From Paraburkholderia sp. ZP32-5 (lineage in GTDB: Bacteria; Pseudomonadota; Gammaproteobacteria; Burkholderiales; Burkholderiaceae): a stretch of DNA of 64,000 nucleotides. Location: contig NZ_JAJEJP010000001.1 of the NCBI RefSeq assembly GCF_021390495.1, positions 2,666,001 through 2,730,000 of the forward strand. Reading direction: 5' to 3'. The notes beneath the pieces are model-generated. The model saw only the letters and a list, made by a program, of their open reading frames with translations, was not told where the DNA came from and did no database searches. The translations under genes were made by a program, and so were the position numbers. This document shows positions 8,809 through 19,000 of this stretch, piece after piece; the first letter of the stretch is position 1; the number at the start of each line of letters is the position of its first letter.

Positions 8809-9648
8809 TTAGTTGCCAGGCTTGGCGGCGGCTGCCGATGCGGCCTCCGGCTCGACAATATCCCCGCCAAGCAGATGCACCCCCTCGCGCAGCTTCACGA
8901 ACGCCGCCGCAACGGCCTCCGGCTCGCCCTTGACGCCCAGATCGATGTGATGCCGCGCATAGATGCCACCGCGCTCGGCGTCGCCCACGCTCGGCAGGCT
9001 GAATACCCGCACTCCGGCAAAATCGCGCTCGATCTTTTCCATCAGCGGCGTCAGGCGCGATTCCGGCAGCTCGAACACGAGCAGGGATTTTTCCGCGTGC
9101 GGCGTGGTGTGGTGCAGATGCGCGTATTGTGTGTCGAGCACCCACTCGATCATCGGCCACGCCATCACCGGGAAACCGGGCACGAAATGGTGCTGCTGAA
9201 TCGAAAAGCCGGGGATCTTGTTGTAGCCGTTCGGAATGATCGATGCACCCTGCGGATACGTGCCCATGTTCAGGCGATGCCGGTTTTCGGGTGAGTCGAG
9301 GTCGAGCGGAGCCGGCGAATTCGCCGGATACATATCGCGAATACGCTCCTGGATCAGCTTCGCAGCCTCCGGGTGCAATTCGAGCGGCACGCCTAGCGCG
9401 GCCGCCGCGCACTGGCGCGTGTGGTCGTCCGGCGTCGCGCCGATGCCGCCCGTCGAAAACACGATGTCGCCCGACGCAAACGTGCGCCGCAGTGTCGTCG
9501 TGATGCGCTCCGGATCGTCGCCGATATACTCGGCCCAGCCGAGCGACAGCCCGCGCGCGCGGAGCAATTCGATGACCTTCGGCAGATGCTTGTCGACGCG
9601 TCTGCCCGACAGGATTTCGTCGCCGATGATGATGACGCCAAATGCCAT
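8809..9648 (-). CDS. Molybdopterin-binding (CinA/MoeA-like) domain protein
   Basis: 279 residues, starting at the ATG at 9648 (MAFGVIIIGDEILSGRR), where the family begins. Upstream in-frame codons give a low-complexity tail and lack support. The N-terminal ~170 residues form the MoCF_biosynth fold, with IIGDEIL and the substrate loop FSTGGIGATPDD. This is the fold of CinA-type competence/damage-inducible proteins, but the C-terminal nicotinamide-nucleotide amidase domain of full CinA is absent. A function in nucleotide (ADP-ribose) or molybdopterin handling is possible; the exact substrate is not evident. It is 19 bp downstream of the EI24 gene on the same strand and probably co-transcribed. 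Confidence 0.85.
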   Translation of the reverse strand: MAFGVIIIGDEILSGRRVDKHLPKVIELLRARGLSLGWAEYIGDDPERITTTLRRTFASGDIVFSTGGIGATPDDHTRQCAAAALGVPLELHPEAAKLIQERIRDMYPANSPAPLDLDSPENRHRLNMGTYPQGASIIPNGYNKIPGFSIQQHHFVPGFPVMAWPMIEWVLDTQYAHLHHTTPHAEKSLLVFELPESRLTPLMEKIERDFAGVRVFSLPSVGDAERGGIYARHHIDLGVKGEPEAVAAAFVKLREGVHLLGGDIVEPEAASAAAAKPGN

Positions 9649-9667
9649 TGCCGCCTCTTTCGTTTGA

Positions 9668-10501
9668 TCAGTAAGGAACCGGCGCGCCGTGAGACGCGCC
9701 GCCATGCCCCTGGGCCCGCATGCGCTGCAGCGCACGCAGGCAGTAATAGCCGAACCACAGCGCCGAGAACACGAGGATGAATGCGTAAATCCAGATCGTC
9801 ACCGCCGTGATCACCGGGAACAGCACGATCAGCCACACCGACGACGCCCACAACAGCGTCGGCAGCGAGCCCAGCAAACCGCTCGCGATGCCGATCAGCA
9901 GCAGCGGTAGCCGATGGCGCCGCACCAGCTCGCGCCGCTCGTCGGCCGTCGCGTGCAGCGCCAGCGCGTCGTAGCTCATCACGCGATAGGTGAGCCAGCC
10001 CCACAGCAGCGGCGGAATCAGCGCGAAAAACGGCGGCACGAGCCACAGCGGCAACGTGACGATCAGCAGCACCAGACAAAGCAGTGTGCTCCACAGCACC
10101 TGAGCGAGGCTACCGTACCACGTTCCGCCTTTGCGCATTTCAAGGCCGGCAAACTGCCGGGTGCCGAGAAAACGGATCACGGACGGCATCGACAGCGTCG
10201 CGATCAGCAGCAGCACCGTGACGACGATCAGCGGAATCGCCACCGCGATCACGATGAACGGTGCGATCACTGCATGCAGCGACGAAAAACCGAGCCAGTC
10301 GAACAGGTGGTAAAGCGTGCCGGTAAAGGACCAGGCCTCGAGCCACGAACGGGTTGTGCCCGTCAGCGTCTGCCAGAAAAACCACAGCATCACGCCCCAG
10401 CCGAGCGTTGCGACGATAAACGGCTTGAAGGTCAGCCAGAGCATGCGCGGATGGAACGCGCTTGCGAGCGCGCGACCGAGCGAACGCAACAGATCATTCA
10501 T
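9668..10501 (-). CDS. EI24 family membrane protein
   Basis: 277 residues from the ATG at 10501 (MNDLLRSLGRALASAFHPRM). The sequence has the layout of the EI24/CysZ-like family. About five to six hydrophobic helices are visible, at roughly residues 30-50, 75-105, 140-175 and 205-245, with the family-typical LIPPLLWGWLTYRVMSYDAL stretch. CysZ relatives conduct sulfate, but this lineage is usually annotated only as EI24 domain protein and no transport substrate can be read from the sequence. It sits directly upstream of the CinA-like gene on the same strand. Inner membrane location is inferred from the helices. Confidence 0.8.
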   Translation of the reverse strand: MNDLLRSLGRALASAFHPRMLWLTFKPFIVATLGWGVMLWFFWQTLTGTTRSWLEAWSFTGTLYHLFDWLGFSSLHAVIAPFIVIAVAIPLIVVTVLLLIATLSMPSVIRFLGTRQFAGLEMRKGGTWYGSLAQVLWSTLLCLVLLIVTLPLWLVPPFFALIPPLLWGWLTYRVMSYDALALHATADERRELVRRHRLPLLLIGIASGLLGSLPTLLWASSVWLIVLFPVITAVTIWIYAFILVFSALWFGYYCLRALQRMRAQGHGGASHGAPVPY

Positions 10502-10654
10502 GCGAGCCAGTGCCTGCGAACGGAACGGTGGGAAGGATAACCGTGCCGTGCGCCGGCCAGCCACGCGGGGACACAGCAGCGTGCGCACGAACGTGCACAG
10601 GATAAACCACGGGACGCGCCGCCGGGGCGAGTAATGGCGCGGCGGTCGACGTGC

Positions 10655-11653
10655 TCAAATGGCGGCGGCGTCGTTACCCGGCGCGCGGCGCTTCGGCGTC
10701 AAACGTCGCGCGATGCGTACGAACGCGAGCCAGTGCTGGGCCCAGAAGCCATCGCCATAGCGACGCCCTTCGAGCTGGTCGCTGATGCCGGTCGGCTCCA
10801 TGTCGCGGCTCCACGAGACGCTGCCGAACAGCATGTCCCACCACGGAAACAGTACGCCGAAGTTGCAACCGTAGTTGAGCCCCTCGTGACCGTAACCCAT
10901 TGCATGGTGACGGCGATGGAATGTCGGACTGACCAGCAGCCGCTCGCCGAACCAGCCATAGTACAAACGGATGTTCGCGTGCTGAACGCTCTGCGCGAGG
11001 TTCGTGATCGCGACCAGCACGACGAACTGCGACGGCGGCACGCCGATCACGAGCGCGATCGTCGCGAAGAACGATGCCTGCAGCAAATCGTCGAGCAGAT
11101 GATTGCGATCGTCCGACCATAGCGACATCTGCCGCTGACTGTGATGCACCGCATGCAGTTCCCACCACACGCCGATCCGATGTTCCCAGCGGTGATACCA
11201 GTAGCCGGCGAAGTCGAGCACGAGCAGATACATCACGAACGTGACGAGCGGCTGGGTAGTCACACCGGGCCACAGATTGTCGAAGTTGATGTTCGCGATG
11301 CCGTGCAGCCGCAACCAGCCCTGCACGTTGTCGAAGAACGGTTGCAGCGCGAAGAAAAAGAACAGATTGAGAATGCCGAGTTTGGCGATCCAGGTGTACA
11401 GCACGTCGACGCGCACCGCTTTCCTGTCCTCCCACCGCTCGACCGGACGCAACGCCTCGAGCGGGCGCAGCAGCGCATACATCGCGAGCACCTCGAACAC
11501 GCCGACGATGACCCAATACAGGCTGTCGTACGTGTCTTCGTCGTAGTCCATCAGGTTGAAGCGATACAGCAGCGGTTGCACCACGTCGACGTACAGCCAT
11601 GTCTGCATGACTGAAACGATATTGTCGAGCGAAGAAAAAATCAGATGGAACAT
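10655..11653 (-). CDS. Sterol desaturase / fatty acid hydroxylase family membrane protein
   Basis: 332 residues. It has the eight-histidine di-iron signature of membrane hydroxylases: HRWEH (HX3H), HAVHHS (HX2HH) and, further on, HRRHH. Hydrophobic helices precede and separate these motifs, indicating an integral membrane enzyme that inserts oxygen into a lipid carbon. Bacterial members act on hopanoids, ornithine lipids or fatty acyl chains, and the substrate here cannot be inferred. The beta-propeller gene lies 96 bp away on the same strand, upstream in transcription order. The ATG at 11653 precedes a plausible N-terminal amphipathic segment (MFHLIFSSLDNIVSVMQTWL). Confidence 0.88.
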   Translation of the reverse strand: MFHLIFSSLDNIVSVMQTWLYVDVVQPLLYRFNLMDYDEDTYDSLYWVIVGVFEVLAMYALLRPLEALRPVERWEDRKAVRVDVLYTWIAKLGILNLFFFFALQPFFDNVQGWLRLHGIANINFDNLWPGVTTQPLVTFVMYLLVLDFAGYWYHRWEHRIGVWWELHAVHHSQRQMSLWSDDRNHLLDDLLQASFFATIALVIGVPPSQFVVLVAITNLAQSVQHANIRLYYGWFGERLLVSPTFHRRHHAMGYGHEGLNYGCNFGVLFPWWDMLFGSVSWSRDMEPTGISDQLEGRRYGDGFWAQHWLAFVRIARRLTPKRRAPGNDAAAI

Positions 11654-11749
11654 AGTGCTGGCCTGGTTACTTCGTCCGTGCTGTTTGTTTCATCCATGGC
11701 TCGAGCGCGGTGCCCTGCTGTGTACGCTCTCCGTGGCCCTTGAATGCCT

Positions 11750-12769
11750 TCAGGCCCCATTGGGCGCCGTAACTGGCGCGCGGTCGAAGAAATAGATACC
11801 GTGCGGCGAGCGGCCCACCGCAATGGTCTGGATCAGCTTGTGCGTATTCAGGTCGATGATGCCGACGTGCTTTGCGAAGCGGAACGTAACCCACAGATAG
11901 CGTTTGTCGGCGGAAAGTTCCATGTCGTCCGGCCCCGGCAACAGGCCGGTGATGTCGCCGACGTTGGTGAGCGTATCTTCATCGAGAATACTGATCGTGC
12001 CCGCCACCCGATTCGACACCGCAACGTGACGGCCATCCGCGAGCGAGCGGAAGTTGTGCGCGCCCTTGCCCGTGTGGATCGTCTTGACGATCTTCTGGTT
12101 GCGCCAGTCGACCACCGCGACGTAGTCTTCGCCGGTCATGCCGACGAGCAGATATTTTTCGCCCGGCGTCATCCACAAACCAGCCGGCACCTTGCCGACT
12201 TTCATCTTCCACTTCACGGTTTGCGTGGGCAGGTCGATCGCGGCGAGTTCACCCGAGATCTGCAGCGTGACGAATACTGTTTTGCTGTCGCTCGAAAACG
12301 CCATATGGCTCGGCATAACCGCGAGCGGCAGGCGTGACGCGAGCGCCATCTGGTTCTTCTGGCTGTCGTAGTGATAGATGTCGAGGCGGTCGAGACGCAG
12401 CCCGGTCGTGACGAGCCATTTGCGGTCCGGCGAAAAACCGATCTGATACGGATCCTCGATGTTCTCCACCCAGCGCTGCACCTGGCCCGTCTTCGGATCG
12501 ACGAACATCAGATTGTTCGACACAGAATTGGCGACGATCAGCGATGAATTGTCCGGCGTGACCATCAGATGGTGCGGCTCTTTTCCGGTGGGAATAGTAC
12601 CCACGACCTGGCGGCTGTTCTCGTCGATCAGGCTCAGCGTGGCTTCACCGGAGTTGAGCACGATCACGTTATTGGCATGAGCCGCCGGGGAGAAAAAGCC
12701 TGCGGCAACGACCAGCGCGGCGCTCGTGGCGAACGTGGCCGTCAAGCCGGAAAGAAAAAAATTACGCAT
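11750..12769 (-). CDS. Exported YncE-like beta-propeller protein
   Basis: 339 residues. A Sec signal peptide covers the first ~32 residues (hydrophobic core, then AAHA|NN). The mature part is built of repeated YVTN-type blades: NVIVLNSGEATLSLID, GTIPTGKEPHHLMVTPD, NNLMFVDPKTGQV, GTISILDEDTLTNVGDI and KLIQTIAVGRSPHGIYF. This matches YncE/SMP-30-like seven-bladed propellers, periplasmic proteins of poorly defined role. In many proteobacteria similar propellers accompany PQQ or cytochrome oxidation systems, but no such genes are adjacent. It precedes the hydroxylase gene on the same strand, so the two may be co-transcribed. Confidence 0.85.
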   Translation of the reverse strand: MRNFFLSGLTATFATSAALVVAAGFFSPAAHANNVIVLNSGEATLSLIDENSRQVVGTIPTGKEPHHLMVTPDNSSLIVANSVSNNLMFVDPKTGQVQRWVENIEDPYQIGFSPDRKWLVTTGLRLDRLDIYHYDSQKNQMALASRLPLAVMPSHMAFSSDSKTVFVTLQISGELAAIDLPTQTVKWKMKVGKVPAGLWMTPGEKYLLVGMTGEDYVAVVDWRNQKIVKTIHTGKGAHNFRSLADGRHVAVSNRVAGTISILDEDTLTNVGDITGLLPGPDDMELSADKRYLWVTFRFAKHVGIIDLNTHKLIQTIAVGRSPHGIYFFDRAPVTAPNGA

Positions 12770-12991
12770 GAAAACTCGCTTCGGAGAACAACCGTCATTG
12801 TAGAACGTTTGCCGCGCCCAGCGGTTGACGGAAGTCGTCTCGCGGAGCCCGGAAAATGGAGGGCGGGATGAGTTGTAGCGGCCTGCCCGCCGAAGCTTTC
12901 AGTACCTGTGGCGCATGCTTTCGGGGTGAAATCAGGGTGCTGACTGTCGACGATGCCAAATTGCCTCCGGCGTTCATTAACGATAGCCCAA

Positions 12992-13022
12992 CTTACTTTT
13001 AAGATAAATCGGCTTACTTTTA
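12992..13022. repeat. Direct repeat CTTACTTTTA spaced two helical turns apart
   Basis: Two identical 10-mers at 12992-13001 and 13013-13022 start 21 bp apart, so they would face the same side of the helix. They lie 30 bp from the AGGAATATTCCT palindrome and may form a composite regulator-binding site. Confidence 0.55.
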
Positions 13023-13050
13023 GAATCACGCAATTCATCATTGGAAGCAA

Positions 13051-13064
13051 TAGGAATATTCCTG
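13051..13064. promoter_or_regulatory. RcsAB-box-like palindrome upstream of the adhesin gene
   Basis: TAGGAATATTCCTG contains the perfect 12-bp palindrome AGGAATATTCCT. It matches the enterobacterial RcsAB box consensus TaAGaatatTCctA at 12 of 14 positions. NarL/FixJ-type (LuxR-HTH) response regulators bind sites of this kind. The binding protein in this organism is unknown. Confidence 0.5.
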
Positions 13065-13409
13065 TTTCTTATCAATAAAATGTCTTTTATTTAGATAGGT
13101 CTTGCTTGCTCGATTTAGGAATTTGCTGATATTCGAGTCATACGTCCAGACCGGACACTGTCCTTTCAAGCACAGGCGCTTCCGCCAGTACTCGCTGACG
13201 CTCGCTCCTGCGGCTCAGGCGAGCGACAGGATCGCTCGGGCACGCTCTCACGCCAAAACGGACGAGCGCCGAGAAAGCATGTCAGCTCGCTATTCTCATG
13301 TTTTTGCGATTTACCTCGGGCAATAAGTCCTGAGGAATTACCGTTTTATCGTACGCCATGAGTTAATTTGAGTCAAAAGCACATTAATCAATAATATGGA
13401 GGTTTCGAA

Positions 13410-15842
13410 TTGACGAATAAAAATATTGTAATGATCAGTGGTACGGCAATGCGCAGAAAAGCCGTTGCGCAAGCGGTTCGGAACACCTTGGGCGTTGCGC
13501 TGGCGGCAACGGCGTTGCACGTCGCGAATGTACGGGCCGCCGTCGATTCAGCCGATCCAGTCGCAGCCGGCGTGCCGGGCATTGGCGCGACTACGCTCGG
13601 CGAGCAGGCCACCGCGGCCGGTGACGCCTCGCTCGCCGTCGGCTGGCAGGCCAATGCACAAAGCGACGGCGCAACGGCGTTGGGGGCGGCTGCCAATGCC
13701 CAAGGCGAAGCCGCGCTTGCGCTCGGCCGGGACGCGAGCGCGCTCAGCAGCGGCGCAAGTGCCGTGGGTGCCGGTGCGAACGCACAGGGAGAACGCTCAA
13801 GCGCTTTGGGACTGAACGCAACGGCGCTTGGAGTCGACTCCGTTGCGGCAGGCTCGGGTTCCATGGCGGCAGACAACAGCGCTGCGGCATTCGGCTCCCT
13901 GTCCAGCGCAACCACCGTCGGAGCAACCGCACTCGGCTACAACGCGCAAGCCGCTGGTGCCCGCTCGCTTGCAACCGGTGCATGGGCGAGAGCCAGCGCG
14001 GACTGGGGCGTTGCACTCGGCAGCGAAGCAACCGTCAGCGGCATTGGCGGGATCGCGCTCGGCGTCACCGCCGAGGCAGCCGGCACTCGCGCCAGCGCGA
14101 TCGGGTTCGGCGCGACGGCAACCGGTGCCAACGCTATTGCCTTCGGCGCCGGCGCAAACGCCGCGGCGGATAACGGCGTCGCGCTAGGCGCGAATTCCAG
14201 CACGACCGCCGATCTGTCTCAACCAGCCTTCGCGCCGGTGGGAACGGGCGCGACTTCAATTGCCGCAGCCATTCCGGTCGGCGAGGTGTCGCTCGGTTCG
14301 GCAGCTAGCGAGCGTCGGCTGACTCACGTCGCGGCGGGCGCGGCGCTCACCGACGCCGTCAACGTAAGCCAGTTGAGCGCGGTCGACGGCAAGATCGATG
14401 CGATTGCCCAAAGCAGCGCCCAACACTATTTCAAAGCCGGCGGCCCGATCGACGATTCCAACGAGGCCGTCGCGAATGGCACGCACACGCTGGCGGCGGG
14501 CAGTCATGCGAACGCCACCGGCACCAATGCAACGGCATTCGGCACGAGCGCCAACGCAAACGGAAACGGCGCAATTGCGCTCGGCTACGGCGCGAACGCT
14601 GCCGCGAGCAACGCGATGTCACTCGGCTATAACGCGAGTGCGCTGGCCATCGACTCCGTTGCGCTCGGCCACGGCTCCATTGCCGATCGCGTTGGCACGG
14701 TTTCGGTCGGCTCCATCGGCAACGAACGTCAGATCACTAACGTCGCGGCGGGATCAGCGGATACCGACGCGGTCAACGTTGCGCAACTGAAGGCTGTCGG
14801 CGACCTAGGTGCGGCGACGGCCGCAAGGCTCGACACGGCGGTCATGTACGACACGAACGCCAATGGCAGCGTCAACCGCAACAGCGTCACGCTCGGCGGC
14901 GACCCGACCACCGGCACCGCGATCCATAACGTCGCGAATGGCGTGGAAGCGACGGACGCGGTCAACGTCGCACAACTGCGGGTAGTGAGCGACCAGAGCG
15001 CGGCAACGGCCTCGAAGCTCGACGCGGCGATCATGTACGACACCAACGCCGATGGCAGCGTCAACCGCAACAGCGTTACGCTCGGCGGCGACCCGACCAC
15101 CGGCACCGCCATCCATAACGTCGCGAACGCCGTGGAAGCGACTGACGCAGTCAACCTCGGTCAGCTCACTGCAGCCCTCGATGGCGCGATCAGTGACGTC
15201 GTGGTCAACTCGACGAGCCCCGCCTTCAGCGCAGACAGCGACCGTAGAACTGAAGGTGCGGTGTCATCGGGTACGCACGCAGTCGCGGCCGGAGCAAATG
15301 CCCGGGCTACGGGCGCAAACGCAACGGCCGTCGGCACGAACGCGGTAGCGGGCGGCAACAACGCCACTGCGCTCGGCGCCACCGCGAACGCGAGTGCCGA
15401 CAATTCGGTTGCGTTGGGTCAAGGCTCGCTGGCTGACCGGGTGAATACCGTGTCGATAGGCAGCGCGGGCAACGAACGCCAGATCACTCACGTCACAGCG
15501 GGTGTGCAAGGTACAGACGCAGTCAACGTCAATCAACTGCGGCAAAGCGTGGGCACTGCGGTCGACCAGGCAAACCACTATACGGACGACCAGATTCGCT
15601 CGGCACGCCGCGACGGATACGGCGGCACCGCAACCGCGCTCGCGATGGCGGCCCTGCCGCAAGCGGTATTGCCGGGACGCGGCATGATTGCAATGGCCGG
15701 TGGCATGTACGCTGGCCAGTCAGCGCTGGCCCTCGGCGTGTCGCAGTTGTCGAATACAGGCGCGTGGGTCTACAAGGTTCAGGGCAGCACCGATTCACGT
15801 GGTCAGTTCGGTGCATCCGTCGGCGCGGGGATGCATTGGTAG
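13410..15842 (+). CDS. Trimeric autotransporter adhesin (YadA-like, head-repeat type)
   Basis: 810 residues. The start is the TTG at 13410, supported by GGAGG 7 bp upstream. A signal peptide ends near residue 43 (ALHVANVRA). The passenger is almost entirely YadA head repeats of the pattern AxGxNAxAxGxNATAxG, interspersed with neck motifs of the form VAAGxxxTDAVNVxQL. The last ~75 residues are the YadA beta-barrel anchor, ending GASVGAGMHW with the terminal aromatic residue. Such proteins trimerise in the outer membrane and mediate adhesion or autoaggregation. The extended ESPR signal motif common in the family is not seen. A 189-bp direct repeat lies in the stalk region. No neighbour suggests an operon. 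Confidence 0.93.
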   Translation: MTNKNIVMISGTAMRRKAVAQAVRNTLGVALAATALHVANVRAAVDSADPVAAGVPGIGATTLGEQATAAGDASLAVGWQANAQSDGATALGAAANAQGEAALALGRDASALSSGASAVGAGANAQGERSSALGLNATALGVDSVAAGSGSMAADNSAAAFGSLSSATTVGATALGYNAQAAGARSLATGAWARASADWGVALGSEATVSGIGGIALGVTAEAAGTRASAIGFGATATGANAIAFGAGANAAADNGVALGANSSTTADLSQPAFAPVGTGATSIAAAIPVGEVSLGSAASERRLTHVAAGAALTDAVNVSQLSAVDGKIDAIAQSSAQHYFKAGGPIDDSNEAVANGTHTLAAGSHANATGTNATAFGTSANANGNGAIALGYGANAAASNAMSLGYNASALAIDSVALGHGSIADRVGTVSVGSIGNERQITNVAAGSADTDAVNVAQLKAVGDLGAATAARLDTAVMYDTNANGSVNRNSVTLGGDPTTGTAIHNVANGVEATDAVNVAQLRVVSDQSAATASKLDAAIMYDTNADGSVNRNSVTLGGDPTTGTAIHNVANAVEATDAVNLGQLTAALDGAISDVVVNSTSPAFSADSDRRTEGAVSSGTHAVAAGANARATGANATAVGTNAVAGGNNATALGATANASADNSVALGQGSLADRVNTVSIGSAGNERQITHVTAGVQGTDAVNVNQLRQSVGTAVDQANHYTDDQIRSARRDGYGGTATALAMAALPQAVLPGRGMIAMAGGMYAGQSALALGVSQLSNTGAWVYKVQGSTDSRGQFGASVGAGMHW
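14811..15188 (+). repeat. 189-bp in-frame direct repeat inside the adhesin gene
   Basis: Two adjacent units, 14811-14999 and 15000-15188, encode near-identical 63-residue modules (LDxAxMYDTNAxGSVNRNSV, then LGGDPTTGTAIHNVAN and TDAVNxxQL). The unit is a multiple of three, so homologous recombination would change stalk length without a frameshift. Confidence 0.9.
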
Positions 15843-16060
15843 CCGAATCGATGGGACTGGCCAGACCAAGGCTGATCGCGGTCGAGCGCTGCGATGGCCT
15901 GCCACGGCAACTGCAGCCCGGCGCGCTACGGCGGCTAAAGCCGGCACAATGTGTGCGCGTCATCGCTCTGACCGGCATCGTGCCCCGCACGTCGGCAAAA
16001 AGCGCCGCGGCGGTCCGGGCATTGCGCAGCGCCCAGGCCGCGCAACCGCCGTCGCCTCGC

Positions 16061-19000
16061 TTAACGTTGCATCGACTCCCACACCTTGTGGAGGCGCTTT
16101 ACGGAAACCGGCATCGGCGTGCGCAGCTCCTGGGCGAACAGCGAGATTCGCAGTTCCTCCAGCAGCCAGCGGAATTCCGCGAGCCGTGGATCCACCACGC
16201 CACCGCGCTGCGACACTGCGCGCTGGTAGTGCTGGAACAGCGGCTGGAATTCGGCAGCTTGCCGCGTATCGCGCGTCGCGTCCGCCCGCAACTTGTCGAT
16301 CCGCAGCGCCATCCCCTTCAGATAGCGCGGGAAGTGCGCGAGCTGCGTATAAGGCGTGTCGACCACGAAGCGCTTGCCGACCAGCGTATCGAGCTGATTT
16401 TGCAGGTCGGCGTGCGCGGCCGCGAACGGCTTCGCCTGCACGAGCTTCTTCGTCAGGCTCGCGTACTCGCTGAGAATCTGCCCAACCAATCGCGAGATTT
16501 CCTGCGCGAGGAGCGTCAGGCGACTGCGTCCTTCGTCGCGTCGCGTGTGAAAGCTTGCGTCATCGTCGGGCAGCGGGTCCTGCAGACACGCGCGGTCGAG
16601 CGCAGTGTCGATCAGTTGATCGCGCAATTCTTCCTGGGTGCCGCGCGGCATGAACTGCATCGCCATTTCGCGCAGGCCCGGCAGATTCTTTTCCAGATAT
16701 CTGATCGGCTCCTTCAACTGCAGCGCGAAGAGCCGGCGCAAGCCCGCGCGATGAATTCGCGCGGCTTCCTCCGGCGAATCGAACACCTCCACGTCGCAAT
16801 GCGTTCCACGATCCACCAACGCCGGGTAACCGAACAGCGTCTGACCGCCGCGGCGAATTTCGAGCAGTTCCGGCAACTTGCCGAAATTCCACGTGGTCAG
16901 TTTTTCATAGAGTGCGGTGCCCGCTGCCTGAGCTTGCGGCGTGGTCTGCGGGCCGGATGCAACCGCACCCTTGCCGCGAGCTGCGCCGCCTGCGGCCGGC
17001 TCCGCGCTTTGCAGGGGCGTCGCGACACCGCTGCCGCCGGCATCGGCCAACGCCGCGCCGGCCGCGCCGGACACGATCTTCTGGAAATGCTGTTGTGCCT
17101 GGCCGCCGAGTTCGGCGCGCAGTTGCGACAGATTGCGTCCCATCGCGAGCTGCCGCCCATGCTCGTCGATGACCTTGAAGTTCATGAACAGATGCGCGGG
17201 CAGCGTCTCGAGTTTGAAGTCGGACTGCTTCATCGCGATCTGGGTCTGTTCGCGCACATCGGCGATCAGCGCTTCGAGCAGGCCGCCCGCGCCGAAACGC
17301 TGCGCGCCGTGCCGCTCGGCGAAACCCGCTGCGTAGTCGGGCAGCGGCACGCAATGACGACGCAGCTTCTGCGGCAACGACTTCAGCAGCAGTTGCGTCT
17401 TTTCCTTCAGCATGCCGGGTACAAGCCATTCGCAGCGGCGCGCGTCGACCTGGTTCAGTGCATACAGCGGCACCGCAAGCGTTACGCCGTCGCGCGGCGT
17501 GCCCGGCTCGAAGTGATAGGTGAGCGTCATCTCGATGCCCGCCATCGTCAGACGCTTCGGGAACAGATCGGTCGTGACGCCGGCCGCTTCGTGCCGCATC
17601 AGATCGTCGCGCGACAGATACAGCAGCCGCAGCTTGTCTTCCGCCTGGCCGCTCTTTTTCACCTCATCGCGATACCAACGCTCGAACGATGCACCCGTGT
17701 AGATGCCGTTGGGCACCGCCTGATCGTAAAACGCGAAAATCAGCTCGTCGTCAACGAGTACGTCCTGACGGCGCGACTTGTGTTCGAGCTGTTCGATATC
17801 GGCAAGCAGTTTGCGGTTGTGCGCGAAAAACGCGAGCTTCATATCGAATTCGCCTTCAACGAGCGCGCCGCGAATGAACAGCTCGCGCGCCCGCGCCGGA
17901 TCCTGCTTGCCGAACGCAATACGCCGCCGATGATAGATCGGCAGGCCGTACAGCATCGCGCGCTCGAACGCGGACACCTGCGCCGCGCGCTTTTCCCAAT
18001 GCGGCTCCGACAGCGACTTTTTCAGCAGATGCGCACCGACCTTCTCGATCCACTCCGGCTCGATCTTCGCGATACAGCGCGCGTACAGGCGGCTCGTTTC
18101 GACGAGCTCCGCGGCCATCACCCATTTGCCGGCCTTTTTCACCAGCGCCGAGCCGGGCCACAGATAAAACTTGATGCCGCGTGCGCCGAGGTAGTACGGC
18201 TCGTCATCGGCTTTCAGGCCGATATTGCCGAGCAGACCGGTCAGCAACGCAAGATGGATCTGCTCGAACGTCGCTTCGGCTTCGTTCAGACGCCAGCCAT
18301 GCTCGCGCACGACCGTCAGCAGTTGCGAATGAACATCGCGCCATTCGCGCAGCCGCAGTTGCGACAGGAAGTTCTTGCGGCACTCGTCCTGCAACTGGCG
18401 GTTCGACTTCTTGTGCGCGATGGCTTCGTCGAACCAGTTCCAGATTTTCAGCCACTGCAGGAATTCGGAGCGTTCATCGGCGAAGCGGCGATGTGCCTGA
18501 TCGGCCTGCTCCTGCGCTTCGATCGGACGGTCGCGCGGGTCCTGCACGGACAGCGCGCTCGCGATGATCAGCACTTCCTTCAGCGCCTGCTGGTCGCGCG
18601 CGGCCAGAATCATCCGGCCGATGCGCGGATCAAGCGGCAGCCGCGCGAGTTCGCGGCCGAGCGGGGTCAGACGGTTGTCGTCGTCGACAGCGCCGAGTTC
18701 GTTGAGCAGCTGATAGCCGTCGGAAATCGCGCGGCTGGGTGGCGGCTCGATAAACGGGAAGGTTTCGATCGCCGTCAGATGCAACGACTTCATGCGCAGA
18801 ATCACCGACGCGAGCGACGAGCGCAGAATCTCCGGATCGGTAAAACGCACGCGTCCCTGGAAGTCGCCTTCCTCGTACAGACGGATGCACACGCCGTCGG
18901 CGACACGACCGCAACGCCCCGCCCGCTGGTTCGCGGCGGCCTGCGAGATCGACTCGACCTGCAACTGTTCGACCTTGTTGCGATACGAGTAGCGCTTTAC

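Larger units (their letters stand above)
12770..13409. other. AT-rich non-coding region upstream of the trimeric autotransporter
   Basis: 640 bp without a credible gene. From about 12960 onward the sequence is visibly richer in A and T than the rest of the window. It includes a 21-bp-spaced direct repeat CTTACTTTTA (12992 and 13013) and the palindrome AGGAATATTCCT at 13052. This is most likely the regulatory region of the downstream adhesin gene. The composition may also reflect acquisition from elsewhere. Confidence 0.6.
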
